Positions 21,101 to 33,100 of a DNA stretch of 64,000 nt are shown here, one piece after another (position 1 is the stretch's first letter; every line of letters starts with the position of its first letter). A model generated the notes under the pieces. That model did no database searches, was not told the origin of the DNA, and saw only the letters and a list, made by a program, of their open reading frames with translations. Source of the DNA: Eudorina sp. 2006-703-Eu-15 (lineage: Eukaryota; Chlorophyta; Chlorophyceae; Chlamydomonadales; Volvocaceae). The DNA is taken from contig BDSI01000031.1 of the NCBI GenBank assembly GCA_003117195.1, positions 719,501-783,500 on the forward strand, given 5' to 3'. The position numbers and the translations under genes are program-made.

Positions 21101-24100
21101 TGCCGGAAGCGAGCTGCACCCTCCTTCTCCCCAAGTGCGGCGCCTAACCGCGTGCACCCTGCTTCACCGCTGACACAGGGGACCGGGCCCGGGGCCCCCG
21201 ACCGCGACCCGGCACCGCCCCCATCCCGTGTGGGCCCCCACCCACCCACCCACCCACCCACCCACCCACCCAGCGATCCGGTGTTGAAGACGTAGAAGGT
21301 GCGCTTCTGCTCCACGCCCAGCGGCACGTGGCCCCAGGCCAGCGCGGTGCGCCAGGCGGCCCTGTCCCGCAGCCCCCTCACCAGCACCCGCTCGCGCTGC
21401 ACCACCAGCGGGGTGCCCGCCACCCCCACCAGCACCGGGATGTCCCGGGTGGGCAGGTCGCCCACCTGCACAGCCACACAGAGGCACAGCAGGGGCGGCA
21501 GGGGCGGCAGTCGTCAGGCGCAAAGGGCGATAGGCGTGGGCAGCCATAGCCGCCGCCGCAGCGGCAAGCAGAGGGAGGGTGTACACTGATCAGGCCTTGT
21601 GCACCCTGCGGGTCAGGATCTGGGTCTGGGTCTGGGTCTGGATCTGGGTCTGGGTCTGGGTCTGGGTCTGGGTCTGGGTCTGGGTCTGGGTCTGGGTCTG
21701 GGTCTGGGTCTGGGTCTGGGTCTGGGTCTGGGTCTGGGTCTGGGTCTGGGTCTGGGTCTGGGTCTGGGTCTGGGTCTGGGTCTGGGTCTGGGTCTGGATC
21801 TGGACCGCCTGGTCATCGCGCGTGTCGGACGCGTGCCCACGTTTGGGATGGGTTGGACGGGTCCTTTCTCCGAACACACAGTTTCCTCTTGCACACGCAC
21901 AAACGCACACACCCCTCGTTCCGCGACTCGGATCTCTTATGGACACACCGCACCCCTTCCCCCTTCCTCCGCGCCGCCCCCCTCACCTTGACGTGCAGCA
22001 TGTCCATGTACGCGCCGCACATGTCGTTGAAGCAGCTGATGGCCAGCAGCTTGCGGCTCCAGGGCGCCAGGGTGGTCTCGGGGGGCAGAACCGACACGGC
22101 TAGGCCCTTGTTGCCCAGGGCCTGGAGGGGGGGGGGAGCCGACACCGGCACCGACACGGGGCCGCGGGCGAGTGGTTTAAAGCATTGAAGGGCGAGGGAA
22201 GCGCCGGGGGAGGAGGGGGAGGGGGCCGCATCCCTCCTAAGACAGGGCGGACGATCAATAACCCACGGTGTGAAACCGATGACGTCATTGCAGCGCCGCC
22301 AGGGCGGGGCAGAGCTGCGGTGCGGTGCGCCGCTACCTGCTGCGCGAAAGCTGCCCTCCACAGCCGCACGCTGTGATCACCGCTGTGGTGCCGGGACGTG
22401 GACCAGGCCACACGACCCACACGACCCACACGACCAGCGCCCCATCCGGCGATAGCACCGTAGTACCGAAGGTGGTGGCACCGTGGAGGTCTCCACAGCT
22501 GGAAGGTCCCGGGAGGGCGCCCCACCCGGCACCCGCCCGTGCCGCCCTGCTGGCCCCACCCCCCACCCCCTATACCCCCACCCGTTAATCCCCCCGCAGT
22601 CCGCACCTGCTCCGCCTCCTCCTGCAGCCGCCTGTTGGACATCATCTCGTTGCCCTTGGCGGACCGGAAGGGCGACTTCTTCTCCGCGTCGCCGTTGAGC
22701 TTGATGGGCGTGTACTTGGAGGTGCGGATCTTGGGACCCACTGCGGGGGGGCAGGGAGGGAGGGGTACGCGGGAGGGGGCGGGGAGGCGGGGGTGAGGGA
22801 CTGGCACTGGGGGGAGGGGCCGGGGCCAGGACTGGGGCCAGGAGACTGGGGGCGGGGCCGGGACCCGGAGCAGGCGGGAAGCGCCAGGAAGAGGCGCAGG
22901 CGAGGGGCTAGGACGGGGGGAGGGGGGCGGGGCCGGTGGCAGCAGTGGCCGTGAACGAGGTACCACAGCTCCATCCTCCCAGCCGCACTGCGCTCTCTCG
23001 AGCGAGTTAACAAAGGGTGCTTACTGGACTCTTTCAGCGCGAAGCCGCCGTCGGACTCGGCGAACGACCCCTCGCGCGCGCGTCTCGCGCCGCCGCCGCC
23101 GCCGCCGCCGGCCTCCTTCTTCTTCGTGAACTTGGAGGCGTCCTCGATCCCGAACCTGTCCAGCCAGGTCCGTATGCTGGTGTGCATGGCGGTGCGGTTG
23201 GTGAGCACCAGGTACAGCTGCCGGGTCTCCCCCAGCGGCACCGCCTTGCCGAAGTCCGCCACGAGGTGCCGCTGAGGCGTCGGCGGCGGCCACGCCGACG
23301 CCGCCGCGGCGGCATCGACGGCTGCGGTGGCGGTGGCGGTGGCGGCGGCTCCGCCGCCCTGGCTGGAGCGCCGCCGGTTACTGCGCGCGCCGGCGGCGCC
23401 GCCGCCGTCTGCCGTACTGGCTTGGGCGCCGGAGGCGATCCTCGCCAGGATCTCCGGCGGCAGGTGCGACATCCCCTGGAGCGCCCCGACGTCCAGCTCC
23501 GGCCGGCTGTTGCGCCCGCGGCGGAAGTACGACGCCGGCAGCGCCGCCGGCGCCTGTCGGGGGAAGAAGGACGAGCCGGCGTCGCCGGCGCTAACGCCGG
23601 AGGGCTCCGAGGCCGGCGGCGGCGCCGGCACCGGCGGCGCCGGCGACGCCAGCACCGTCGGCGGCGCGCCCATTTCCTCGTACTCTTCTTGCGTCAGCAG
23701 GTCGTACGTCACGTCGAGGCCGTGGATGGAGGATGTTACGCGGAAGCCCAGCGGCCGCGGCGCGCCGTCGAGCTCGCAGACGCCGTACATGACGGAGTGC
23801 CCGGCGGCACGCGGCGTGTAGCGCACCTGTTTCGAATCCCACCGCCCCCACAGAGGCAAATGATAAGGTGACTCAGAAAGCGTGCGTCTGGGAGGAGAGA
23901 CGGGACATAGATTCGTGTGAGCTGTGCCGAGCGAGCCGTGGCAAGTGCGCCGTGTTTGTTTCCTGTATGCAGTGTTGACAGGTATCATTGGTGTGCGTGT
24001 GCGTGCGTATTTCTGTCTGTATGTTTGTGTCAGGTGGATGCACGCTATGGGAGGGAGGGTGCGCATGCAAGGTAGTGGGAAGAGACAGCGCCCCGGGCAT

Positions 24101-27100
24101 TGAGTATACTATATACGCATACGGGCAACTCTGTGGGCACTGCTCTGCCCCCTTGCATGTCACGCACTCCTGTTCTGCCTGCCTAAGAACACACACCCAC
24201 ACACACCCTGAACCCGGCCGAGTGCCCACTGTCAATCAGGACAGCGAAACCGTTTCCAATCATCTCTGCCCCGCCGCCTCTCTGCCTCTGTACCCCTCCG
24301 CGCCTCCACCCCTCCGCCCCTCCATCCCTCTCTGCCTCTGTGTCCCTCCGTCCCTCCGCGCCTGTACCCCTCTCCCCCTCTCCCCCCACACCTGCAGCTC
24401 CACCTCCTCCCCGGGCGCCAGCTGCCCCTTGTCGGGCTTCACCCTCAGGTCCGCCAGCGGCCCGTCCTGCTCGTCCGCGCTCTCACTGCTCCACCGGTAC
24501 TCCAGGGGCAGCAGACTCAGGTTGCGCATCGTCAGCAGCTGCCGTACCTGCGACGGCCGGGGGGACCACGGGGGGAGAGATTACCGTACGTCGCATGTGG
24601 CCCTGGCCCGGGGGAAGTGGATAGTGCTGGTGCCTAGAGAACGGGGATGACCGCGGCAGCCGCGATGAGCGGGGGCGTGTCGGTGCGTGCGTCGGTGCAT
24701 CAGGGATACGACAACGGCGGTGCGTCCCTGTAAACCGCGCACAGACGAAAGCGGAACCCAACAAACTGGCAGCAGATGTGTCGCGACTGACGATGCGGCC
24801 CCGGCCCCACCCGCCCGCCCAAGCCTCCCCCCGTTTCTCCCCGCCGGCCTCCCCCCTCCCCCAGCCGCACCTGCACGCCGATGAACGTGACCCCCAGGTC
24901 AATCACCGGCCGGTCGATGACGCACTTAGGCGTCACCACACACACGAAGGCCTCGATGCACTCCATGTGGGACAGCCCAGTGCCCGACCGCAGCTGCACG
25001 ATGGAGCGGCTGCGCCCGTCCGTCAGGCCGTGCACCGTCACCCGCACGCTGAGCTCCTGGCCCGCCGCCAGAACCCCGCTGGACGGCTCGAACGTCATGT
25101 GGGTGTGCGTCGGCGGCGGCGGCGCCGCCGCCGCGGCGGCGTCGCGCGACGCCGTCAGCATGGCGCGGCGCTCGCCGGCGGTGGCCAGGGGCGGCCGTCG
25201 CCGCCGCGCGTGCGCGTGTGTTCCGCCGCGCTGCTCGCCGTCCGCGTCCGCATCCTCGTCTTCCTCCCCGTCCTCCTCCTGCAGTGCCGCGATGGCCGCG
25301 GCCGCGGCCACGGGGTCCAGCATGCGGCTGGACTGCAGCAGCTGCGCCCGGAGCAGCTTGGACTTCTCCTGCGTGGACAGCCGGCAGGAGAGGAGGAGGA
25401 GGAGGAGATAATGAAACACCAGCAGATCAAGAGGAGGAACAAATGAAGGCGTCCAGTGCAAAGGGGGGGGTCCAGCACCGCCCCTGCAGCCTCGCGGGGC
25501 TCAGTCCCGGGGTTACGGAAGGTCGTACAGGTCCGTACCGCTCTTCTCCCCAACCCCCCCGCCCGCGAAGCGGGCCACCGAAGTCCCGCGATTGGGCACA
25601 AGCAAGGCGCGCCGCGCTTGCCCCTTCACCTCGTCGGTCATTCACGTGTCCCCCCTCACGTCAATCAAGACAGCGAAACGGCAAGTAAGGGCACCAAACC
25701 GTTAACCGCCGACGTTGGGATAGGCGGCGAGGGCGAAGCGTTGGGCGCCACCCCTTTGGCGATCAACGCCCCGGGGCCCCGGTTGCTTTTATTCTTTCTT
25801 CACCCCCAGACCCCGCGACCCGCCGGAACCACGGTCCGGTGTACGGCTGTACGGCACCCACCGCCGCGATGACCGCCGGCGTCAGCTCCCTCAGGCTCCA
25901 GGGGGTGGCGCTGGTGGCGCTGCGGTTGCGGATCACGAGCGACCGCTCGCCCAGGCCGTTGAGGCGCACCAGCCCGAAGTCCAGGCGCGAGGCCATGAGC
26001 GAGGCGTGCGTGGCGCCCACGTTGGCGCGCACCTCCACGGGCACCGGCGGGCCGTGGCCGCGCTCCACCGCCACCACCAGGCGGGAGCGCAGCGGTCCCG
26101 GCACGTCGGGGGCCGTGACGGTGACGTCCAGGGAGGCGAAGCCCAGCGAGGGGACGGTGAGGGCGGGCGGCTGGATGGATACGAACGGGTCGTCGGCTGG
26201 TGTGTGTGTGTGTGGGGGGGGGGGGGATGCCGGGGCGGGGAGATGGAGGGGCGGGGCGGGGCGGGAGGAGCGGGGCGTCGGGAAGGAGGAGCCGGAAGAA
26301 CGTGGGTGGCCGGGGGAGAGATGAGCTGGTACCACCAGTGGTTAGTCAGGCAGGAATTAGCCAGTCGGGTAGGTGTTAACACAACACGAATGCACAACAA
26401 GCTGGGGGTGGGGGGAGAAGTATGAAGTGTGGGTGGGAAGGCAATGTAACACGGAGTATGGGAGTTGCGTGCGGCCCTGGCCGCACCTTGATGAGACCGC
26501 CGCGTCCATGGGACGCACACCCGCCGCCCGTCACCACCGCCCCTTCCACCTGGCTTGACCCCCTTTTCCCCCCGACCCACCTCATCCCCACACCACACAC
26601 CGCCTTTAACGGCCCTCCAGAGCACCGCACGGCTCTTCCGCACCCGTCTCCCAAACTTCCGCTGCCGGGGACTGCGGCCGCCCTCGTCAACCCTGCCGTC
26701 GCCCGTGGACGCAACCCCACCGGCGCCGCGGCTGACGTCCCTTCCCCTGCGCGGCAGCCAACGGACGCGGCCCCCCCCCGCGCACCTGTAACGAACACAT
26801 CAACCGGCGCGCGAGTTGGGTTTCGGAGCCGCACCCGCCGCAGCGCCTGCTGCCCCGGCATCAGCGTGCCCGGCAGCGACAGCAGTCGCGGCACCGCCTC
26901 CAGCTGCACCAGGCAGCCCAGCCCCTCCAGCCCCACCTCCGCCACCAGGACGTCGCACACAGCCGCGGCGGCGATGGCGGCGTGGGCGGTGGCGGCGCCG
27001 CTGCCGGAGCCGGAGCCGCGCAGCATGCCGCAGCCGTCACCCGGAGGGGTGCGGTCGACGCGCAGCTGCGCCCACCGCTCGTAGCTGCGTAGCGGGAGGA

Positions 27101-30100
27101 GGGAGACGGAAGAGGGGAATGGAGACGGAAGAGGGGAATGGAGACGGAAGAGGGGAATGGAGACGGAAGAGGGGAATGGAGACGGAAGAGGGGAATGGAG
27201 ACGGAAGAGGGGTATTGAGGCGGAAGGTGGGAATGGCGACGGAAGAGGAGGTTCAGAGGAGCGGAAACTGGCAGAAGAGAAGCAGAGGAAGGCAAGCACA
27301 AGGACAGTGGGCATTAGGAACTGGAAACCCGGCAGGGCCCGTGGCCGGAGGACAGATCGGACTGAGGGATGCAGGCCTGCGGGGGTAGGGGCCCGCCTTC
27401 CTCTCCCCCACCCCTCCCGCAGGCCGCGCCGCCCGCACCCGACCCTCTCCCCCCGCCTCACCGCTGGCACCCCGGCGGCGTGAACGTGAAGAGGAACTCC
27501 ATCACCTCGCCCGGCTGCAGGACGCCCCGCTCCGGAACCACCGCGAACACCTTCTCCACCACCGCGCCAAGCGCCAGCGGATCGGGCCCGTGCGCGCCGC
27601 TGCCCGAGATGATGCCCCAAGGGGTGCCCGCCGCCTCCGCCCCCGGCAGCAGCACCGGCCGGACCGACACCGACTGAGTGCCGCCCCTCGCCACCGCCGC
27701 GGCGACGGAGCCGGCGATCGAGGCCGCGCCGCCGGCCCCGGCGGCACCGGTCGCGGTGGAGACGCCGCTTCGCGGCGTCGCGGTGGATTGCGCCCCCGGC
27801 TGCTGCCCCGGGCCCCCCCGCTTGGGGCTGCCGCCCCGCATGTTCTTGTTGTCCACCAGAAGCACGTGGCCGTCGTCGTCCTGCTCCTCGTCGTACTGCT
27901 GCTCGGTCTGCAGGGGCTCGTTGGCGCGGCGTTTGTGCTGCACCTGGGGGTACCTGTGGCGAACCGGAGGGGCGGCGCCAGAGGGCGGGGGCGGGGTTCA
28001 CGGCGGCGTCAGCCAACCGGATACTTCTGACTACTACGCAATCGGTGATTGTTTCGCCATTTCGCTGTCTTTGTTGACAAAAGGGGGTCATGGGGGCAGC
28101 GGGATGGGCATGATCGGAGACGAGGCGGCGCTTTTGCGCGATAAGATGGTGCAGGCTTCATACGGGTGAGTTCCTATTTGTGTTACAGGCGGATTGTGCA
28201 GCGCGGCATGTGGAAGCCGACACGACAGACGTTGCAGATGGAAGATATGGGTGTTTAGGTATGGGTGTGCGCTTATTGAGCGAGCGCCCGAGTACGTGAT
28301 GTCAGCCATTGATGGAGGATGGAGGATGGCGCTAGGAAGGGCACCTGGCCAGGGAAGGGATTGTAAACTCAAACCAAGCCCAGAAACGAGCCCGGTTGAG
28401 CCCTCCAGGGAGGGGCATACCGGTACACCTCCCCGGCAGGTCTCATGGCCGCCTACGGGCCCCTGTGTGGGGGCCTGCTCTTGTCCGGCCCCCGCCCTGC
28501 CTGTACCCTAGGACCCCCGCCCCCTTTACTGGGCACTTACTTCGTCAGCGACCACTCGAATGCGAAGGGCAGCTTGGTGGTGTTGCGCACGGAGACGGTC
28601 TTGGAGAAGCCCGACCTGGGCGCCACCTCCCCGAACCACAGCGGCAGGTCCAGCTCCCGCGGCTCCAGCATGCGGCCGTCCACCGAGTGCAGCAGCACGT
28701 CCACCGACACGCCGTTGCCCAGCAGCGTGAACGTCTTGACCTGCGAGGTGTCGCGGACCGGCGGTGTCGCGGCGGTGTCGCGGCGCGGACGGGAACGGAA
28801 ACGGGGCGCGTGAGAGCGCGAGGCACATGCCGTTGAGAGGAATTACGACGTATCTATCTTCGTAGTTAGTACACCACCGCCGTCCGCCTTCCAGCCAACC
28901 AGCCGCGCCCTGCAAGCGCCCGGAGGCCCCAGGCCGCACCCTTAGAGACCGGTTCCCCGCCCCGCCCCGCCCCGCCGCCCACCTGGCAGTTGTCGCACAC
29001 CAGCACCAGCCGCTCGTCGTTGCTGCCCCACTCCGTCGGCTCGTACGACACGTTGATCGCGATCTCGTCCTGGGACGCCATCTCGAAGTACAACGGCCAG
29101 ATCTGCAGCGGGGCGCGAGGCAGGGGCGTCCGTCCACGCTGTTGGCGGGGATGCCATAGGTACGGCAAATGAGGATGCCACACTCGAGGATACCGACGAC
29201 CGCGACTTGCGGCGCTGCCGTACAGGCCGGGCCATGTCAGGCCAGGCGGGTTAGCCCGGGAGCCATCCATGGAATCAGTCGATTGAACGCCCTTCAAGGG
29301 GCCGGTCCCCGATGCGGCCATCAGGCGCCCGCAGCAGCCCAACCCATGTCCGACTGCCTGCCCAATCGTCCGTGTGCCTGCTGAGCTGTGCTGTGCTGTG
29401 CGCACGAGAGTCGCCTCAGGCATGCGGGCCCCCCGACTTGCGAGCCAGGCCGTGCGCGGGCCGCGGCCGCAACCTGGTGGCTTCCGGCGGCGCGTGGCGA
29501 GTCGCGCTGCCTCGCTGCAGCCGCTGCCCTGCCTCATCCCGGACGCCCTGCCGCCCGTCCGCGGCCCCCCACCCTGCCCGGTGCCCCCACCTTGAAGGGT
29601 CCGACCACAGCACGGTCCGTCGGGGCGTCCTGAGGCAAGAGAGGCGGCGGGGCGGGACAACAGTTCACATTGGTCGGGGGTATTCAAGGACACTGCACGT
29701 CGGTGTACACGGGTGTCCACGTGTGTATGGCGGGAGGGACATCTGCGAGTGTGCGTGGCGGGTGCGGGCGAATCATGCCCACGCAGTGTGCCGGGCCGGT
29801 GGGGCTCCCGGGCAGAGGGAGAGACGCGGGGCGGCCAGAGGACCTTGGCAGCAGAGGGCCCGGCAACTCCGCCCGGAGGGCCCCCTCCTTCGCAGCGCCG
29901 CGGCACCACGCTCCCCACGCACCTGCGCAAAGTCCGGCCAGTCTGCCTCCGGCACGATCCGGAAGCGGCCCGGCCCTCCCAGGTTCTTGAACGAGATCTG
30001 CTCCGTCTTGATGTTGCCGATCACCACCTGGCCCAGGTCGAACTCCTGCACACCGGGGTAACACAGGCCGTGGCACCGGAGCGGGAAGCGGGGTGGCGGC

Positions 30101-33100
30101 CGCCAGGCCAGGCCAGGTCAGGTCAGGTCAGGCCAGCGACAGGTCAGGCCAGGTCGACACATCGACAGGTCGGGTTGGTCCGCATCAGGCCAACCACCCA
30201 AGGCACTGCATGACAACACTTCCATAGCCCTCGTTGCTCCCCTTAGTTCTTAGGTTAACTTGGACACCAGCGAGCCACAGCTGATCACACCAGCGCTTCC
30301 ATAGCGCCCTCGTTGCTCCCCCTGTCTTCTCTCCGCCGAGCGCCCTTCCGAGCTCAAGACAGTCACCAACTTCGCCCCCCCCCCGCTCTACCGGTGCGCC
30401 AGGCGGGCCCGCCCGCATCCCCCACACGGTACCGCCTCTCCCCCCACCCCGCGCACCTCCGGCAGCGTCAGCGACGGCGGCGGCCGCCGCGCCCTCAGCG
30501 GCACCGTCAGCCGGCGGCCGTTGGTGTCCACCGAGATGGCGTCCTCGTAGTCACCCAGCGAGTCGGGACAGAAGCGCAGCGTCAGCTCGGCCGCCATGCC
30601 GGGCGCCAGCAGACCCACATCGCCGGGGAAGCGCGGCAGGGAGACGTGGAAGTACTGGGAGGCGGGCGGGAAGATGCGCAGGCCGCGGGAGACGGCAGTG
30701 ACGTTGCGCACGCGGACCAGCTTCTCGTAGGTGCGGCCCACGGCTGCTCAGTGCAGGGGACGGCGGACGGGGACGGGGGACGGGGAGCGCGAGGGGAGGG
30801 GCGGGCACAGGGCCCAGGAGGGTAAGGGACATGGACGGGTAGTTGAGACGCACGGTAACCCTAGAGGTTGACAGCAGGCTGGCGTGGGGGCGCGGGGTGC
30901 TGTCGGCGTCTTGAAGAGCGATGTGCGAGAGGGGCGCCGTGGAGCCCACACCCTCCCGTATCGGCCTCACCGTAGTCCGTGAAGGTGACCTCCTCGGGCT
31001 CCACCACGAAGATGACGTCCTCCTTGGCGGTCATGTTGGCCTTGATGGGCGGCGCCACGCCCGTGCGCGACTCGGAGCGCGGCCCCGCCCAGCGCTGCGT
31101 GTTGGGCTTGAGGTCCAGCAGGGTGCGCACCGCGGGCGGCAGCGGGTGGCGCGGGTTGCGCAGGAAGGTCAGCTTGTGGTGCATGGCCTGGATGATCCTG
31201 CGGCCATGAGACGGTGCGAGGGAGGGAGGCAGGGAGGGAGGCAGGGAGGGAGGCAGGGAGGGAGGCAGGGAGGGAGGGACATAGGGGGGTGCGGCAGGGC
31301 GGGTTGCTTTGCGGGGCAGCGATGGGGGTTGGGTTTCATGGCCGGGTTTCCGCAGCACGATCTGGACACTCACCTGTACCACACACTCCGTGGTGCGTGG
31401 ATGCGGCGGCATGTGCTATGTGGAAAACTTGCAACGGTGAACGGTCAACCGTCCTCTCGCTGTCCAGACAGGCAAGCGCGGCCCAGTCAGGACTCGGCGC
31501 GTGACAACCCATCAGCCCCTGCTTCCCTTACTCCGCCCGGTGTCACCCGTCCTGCCGGCAAGACACGTTCCCATCGCCTCCATTCCCTCAAATATTATCC
31601 GTTTCCCGCCGGCACATACATATGGTACCAGCCCCCTCTCCCCCATCCTCCTCCCCGGTCCAGCGCACGCTTCCCCTGCGCGCTCACTTCTGCTCCTTCT
31701 CAAACTGCGCCCGGGGCATTTTGAGGGACAGCTGCCGCCGCCGCTCCTCCGCCTCCTCGATCTTGGCCGCCACCTCGTCCGCGGTCAGCGTGTGCCACGT
31801 CAGCGCCTTGCTCGATATGGCCTGCACCCGCGCCATCCGCTCCGGCGACAACGTGCGGTCCTTGCGGACGTCCATGGCGGACGTGCCCTTGAGGTAGTTG
31901 GGCTTGGCGGACGTGTCCGCGTACTCGGCGATCCGCGGCGGGTTCATGACCTCACGGCCCTTGATCGCTTGGTACTCCTGCGGGAGCGGCACATGGTCGC
32001 GTGACCGGATGGGTATGGGACATGGGTGGGCATATGACTTGTCACGTGTTCACATTGCGCCGCTGCCAGACCAGACCAAAGGACCGGTGAAGGATCGACG
32101 GGTGGTCATCGCGCACTTGCAGGTAAAACTCGCTGGGCGGGTGGCGGGTCCAGTGGTGGATGGGGCAGGTGAGGTGGAGGAGGGGGAAGGGAAGGGGCGG
32201 AGAGGATCGTTGCTGTCTGCGCGGGCGGTGAAGCGCAAACATCACGCAAGCATCGCAGCCGCCGAGACCCACTTCCGTGTCCATAAAATGTTCGGCCGTT
32301 ACTGGATCGTTTCTTCCCTCCTGCATGCATTCACCGAACTCCATATGCACCGACCAGCCCCGACCGGCCGCTACAGCCCCGACCGACCCGACCGCCTCCA
32401 CCAGATGGCTTGCCTGCACGATGGCCTTGGGGTTCACCAGCCGCGCCCCCGCCATGGCCCCGTTGTCCAGCTGCAGGTGCGACGGCTTCAGCGGCAGCCC
32501 CACGTTGCGCCAGGCCGGTGTGAACTCTGGCGGGCGAGGGGGATGGAGCGGATCGAGGGGCGCGGAGGCGATCCCGATCAAGTCAGCGTGCCGTGCCCCT
32601 CCCCTCCTTCGTCAGGTCACTGATAGAGTGCCCCGGGGTCGCCTGTCAGGGAGTCGCCCCGCGGACCGCCGCGTGCCGTCACGCAGGCGCTTACGTGTGT
32701 ACCTTACTAGCCTTGCACGAGGCGGTCCGTACCCCATCCCAGCATGCCTATTATGACACGTAATGAGCCAGATGCCCTCCATGGAGCACTCGTCGCCGCA
32801 GTCGCGCGGCCGGCCCCGGCCGCCGTCAGTCCCAGTTGTCTAGGGCCGAGCGCTTTCAACATCAGCCAGACCATGCTGTCCATCCAGGGGGCACCCATGC
32901 CGCAGCAAGGCTCCCACGGGTGCGCCTTCCCGGCGCTCCGCCAGCCGGGTGTTCCCGTCGAGAAAACCCCAGAGCGCCGACCACAAGACCGCGGCCTGGC
33001 TGACGTCTCAGAGAGGTGGCACCCTGCCCTTGGACACGGACGTACGCAGCGGGTTTCCAGCTCTGCTAGACTTCGAAACGTGCTCCTGGACAGCAGCGGG

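Noticed and set aside
20144..21157. Long alternative minus-strand frame overlapping FAP81 exon 20
   Set aside because: Same strand but a different frame from the DLEC1-like frame, and very rich in Arg/Gly/Ala; a shadow of GC-rich coding sequence.
21579..22103. Open frames encoding Val-Trp, Gly-Leu or Gln-Thr dipeptide repeats
   Set aside because: They are translations of the TGGGTC hexamer array, which has no stop in several frames.
27101..27233. CRISPR-like array
   Set aside because: Units are directly tandem with no unique spacers; it is a minisatellite in a eukaryotic intron.
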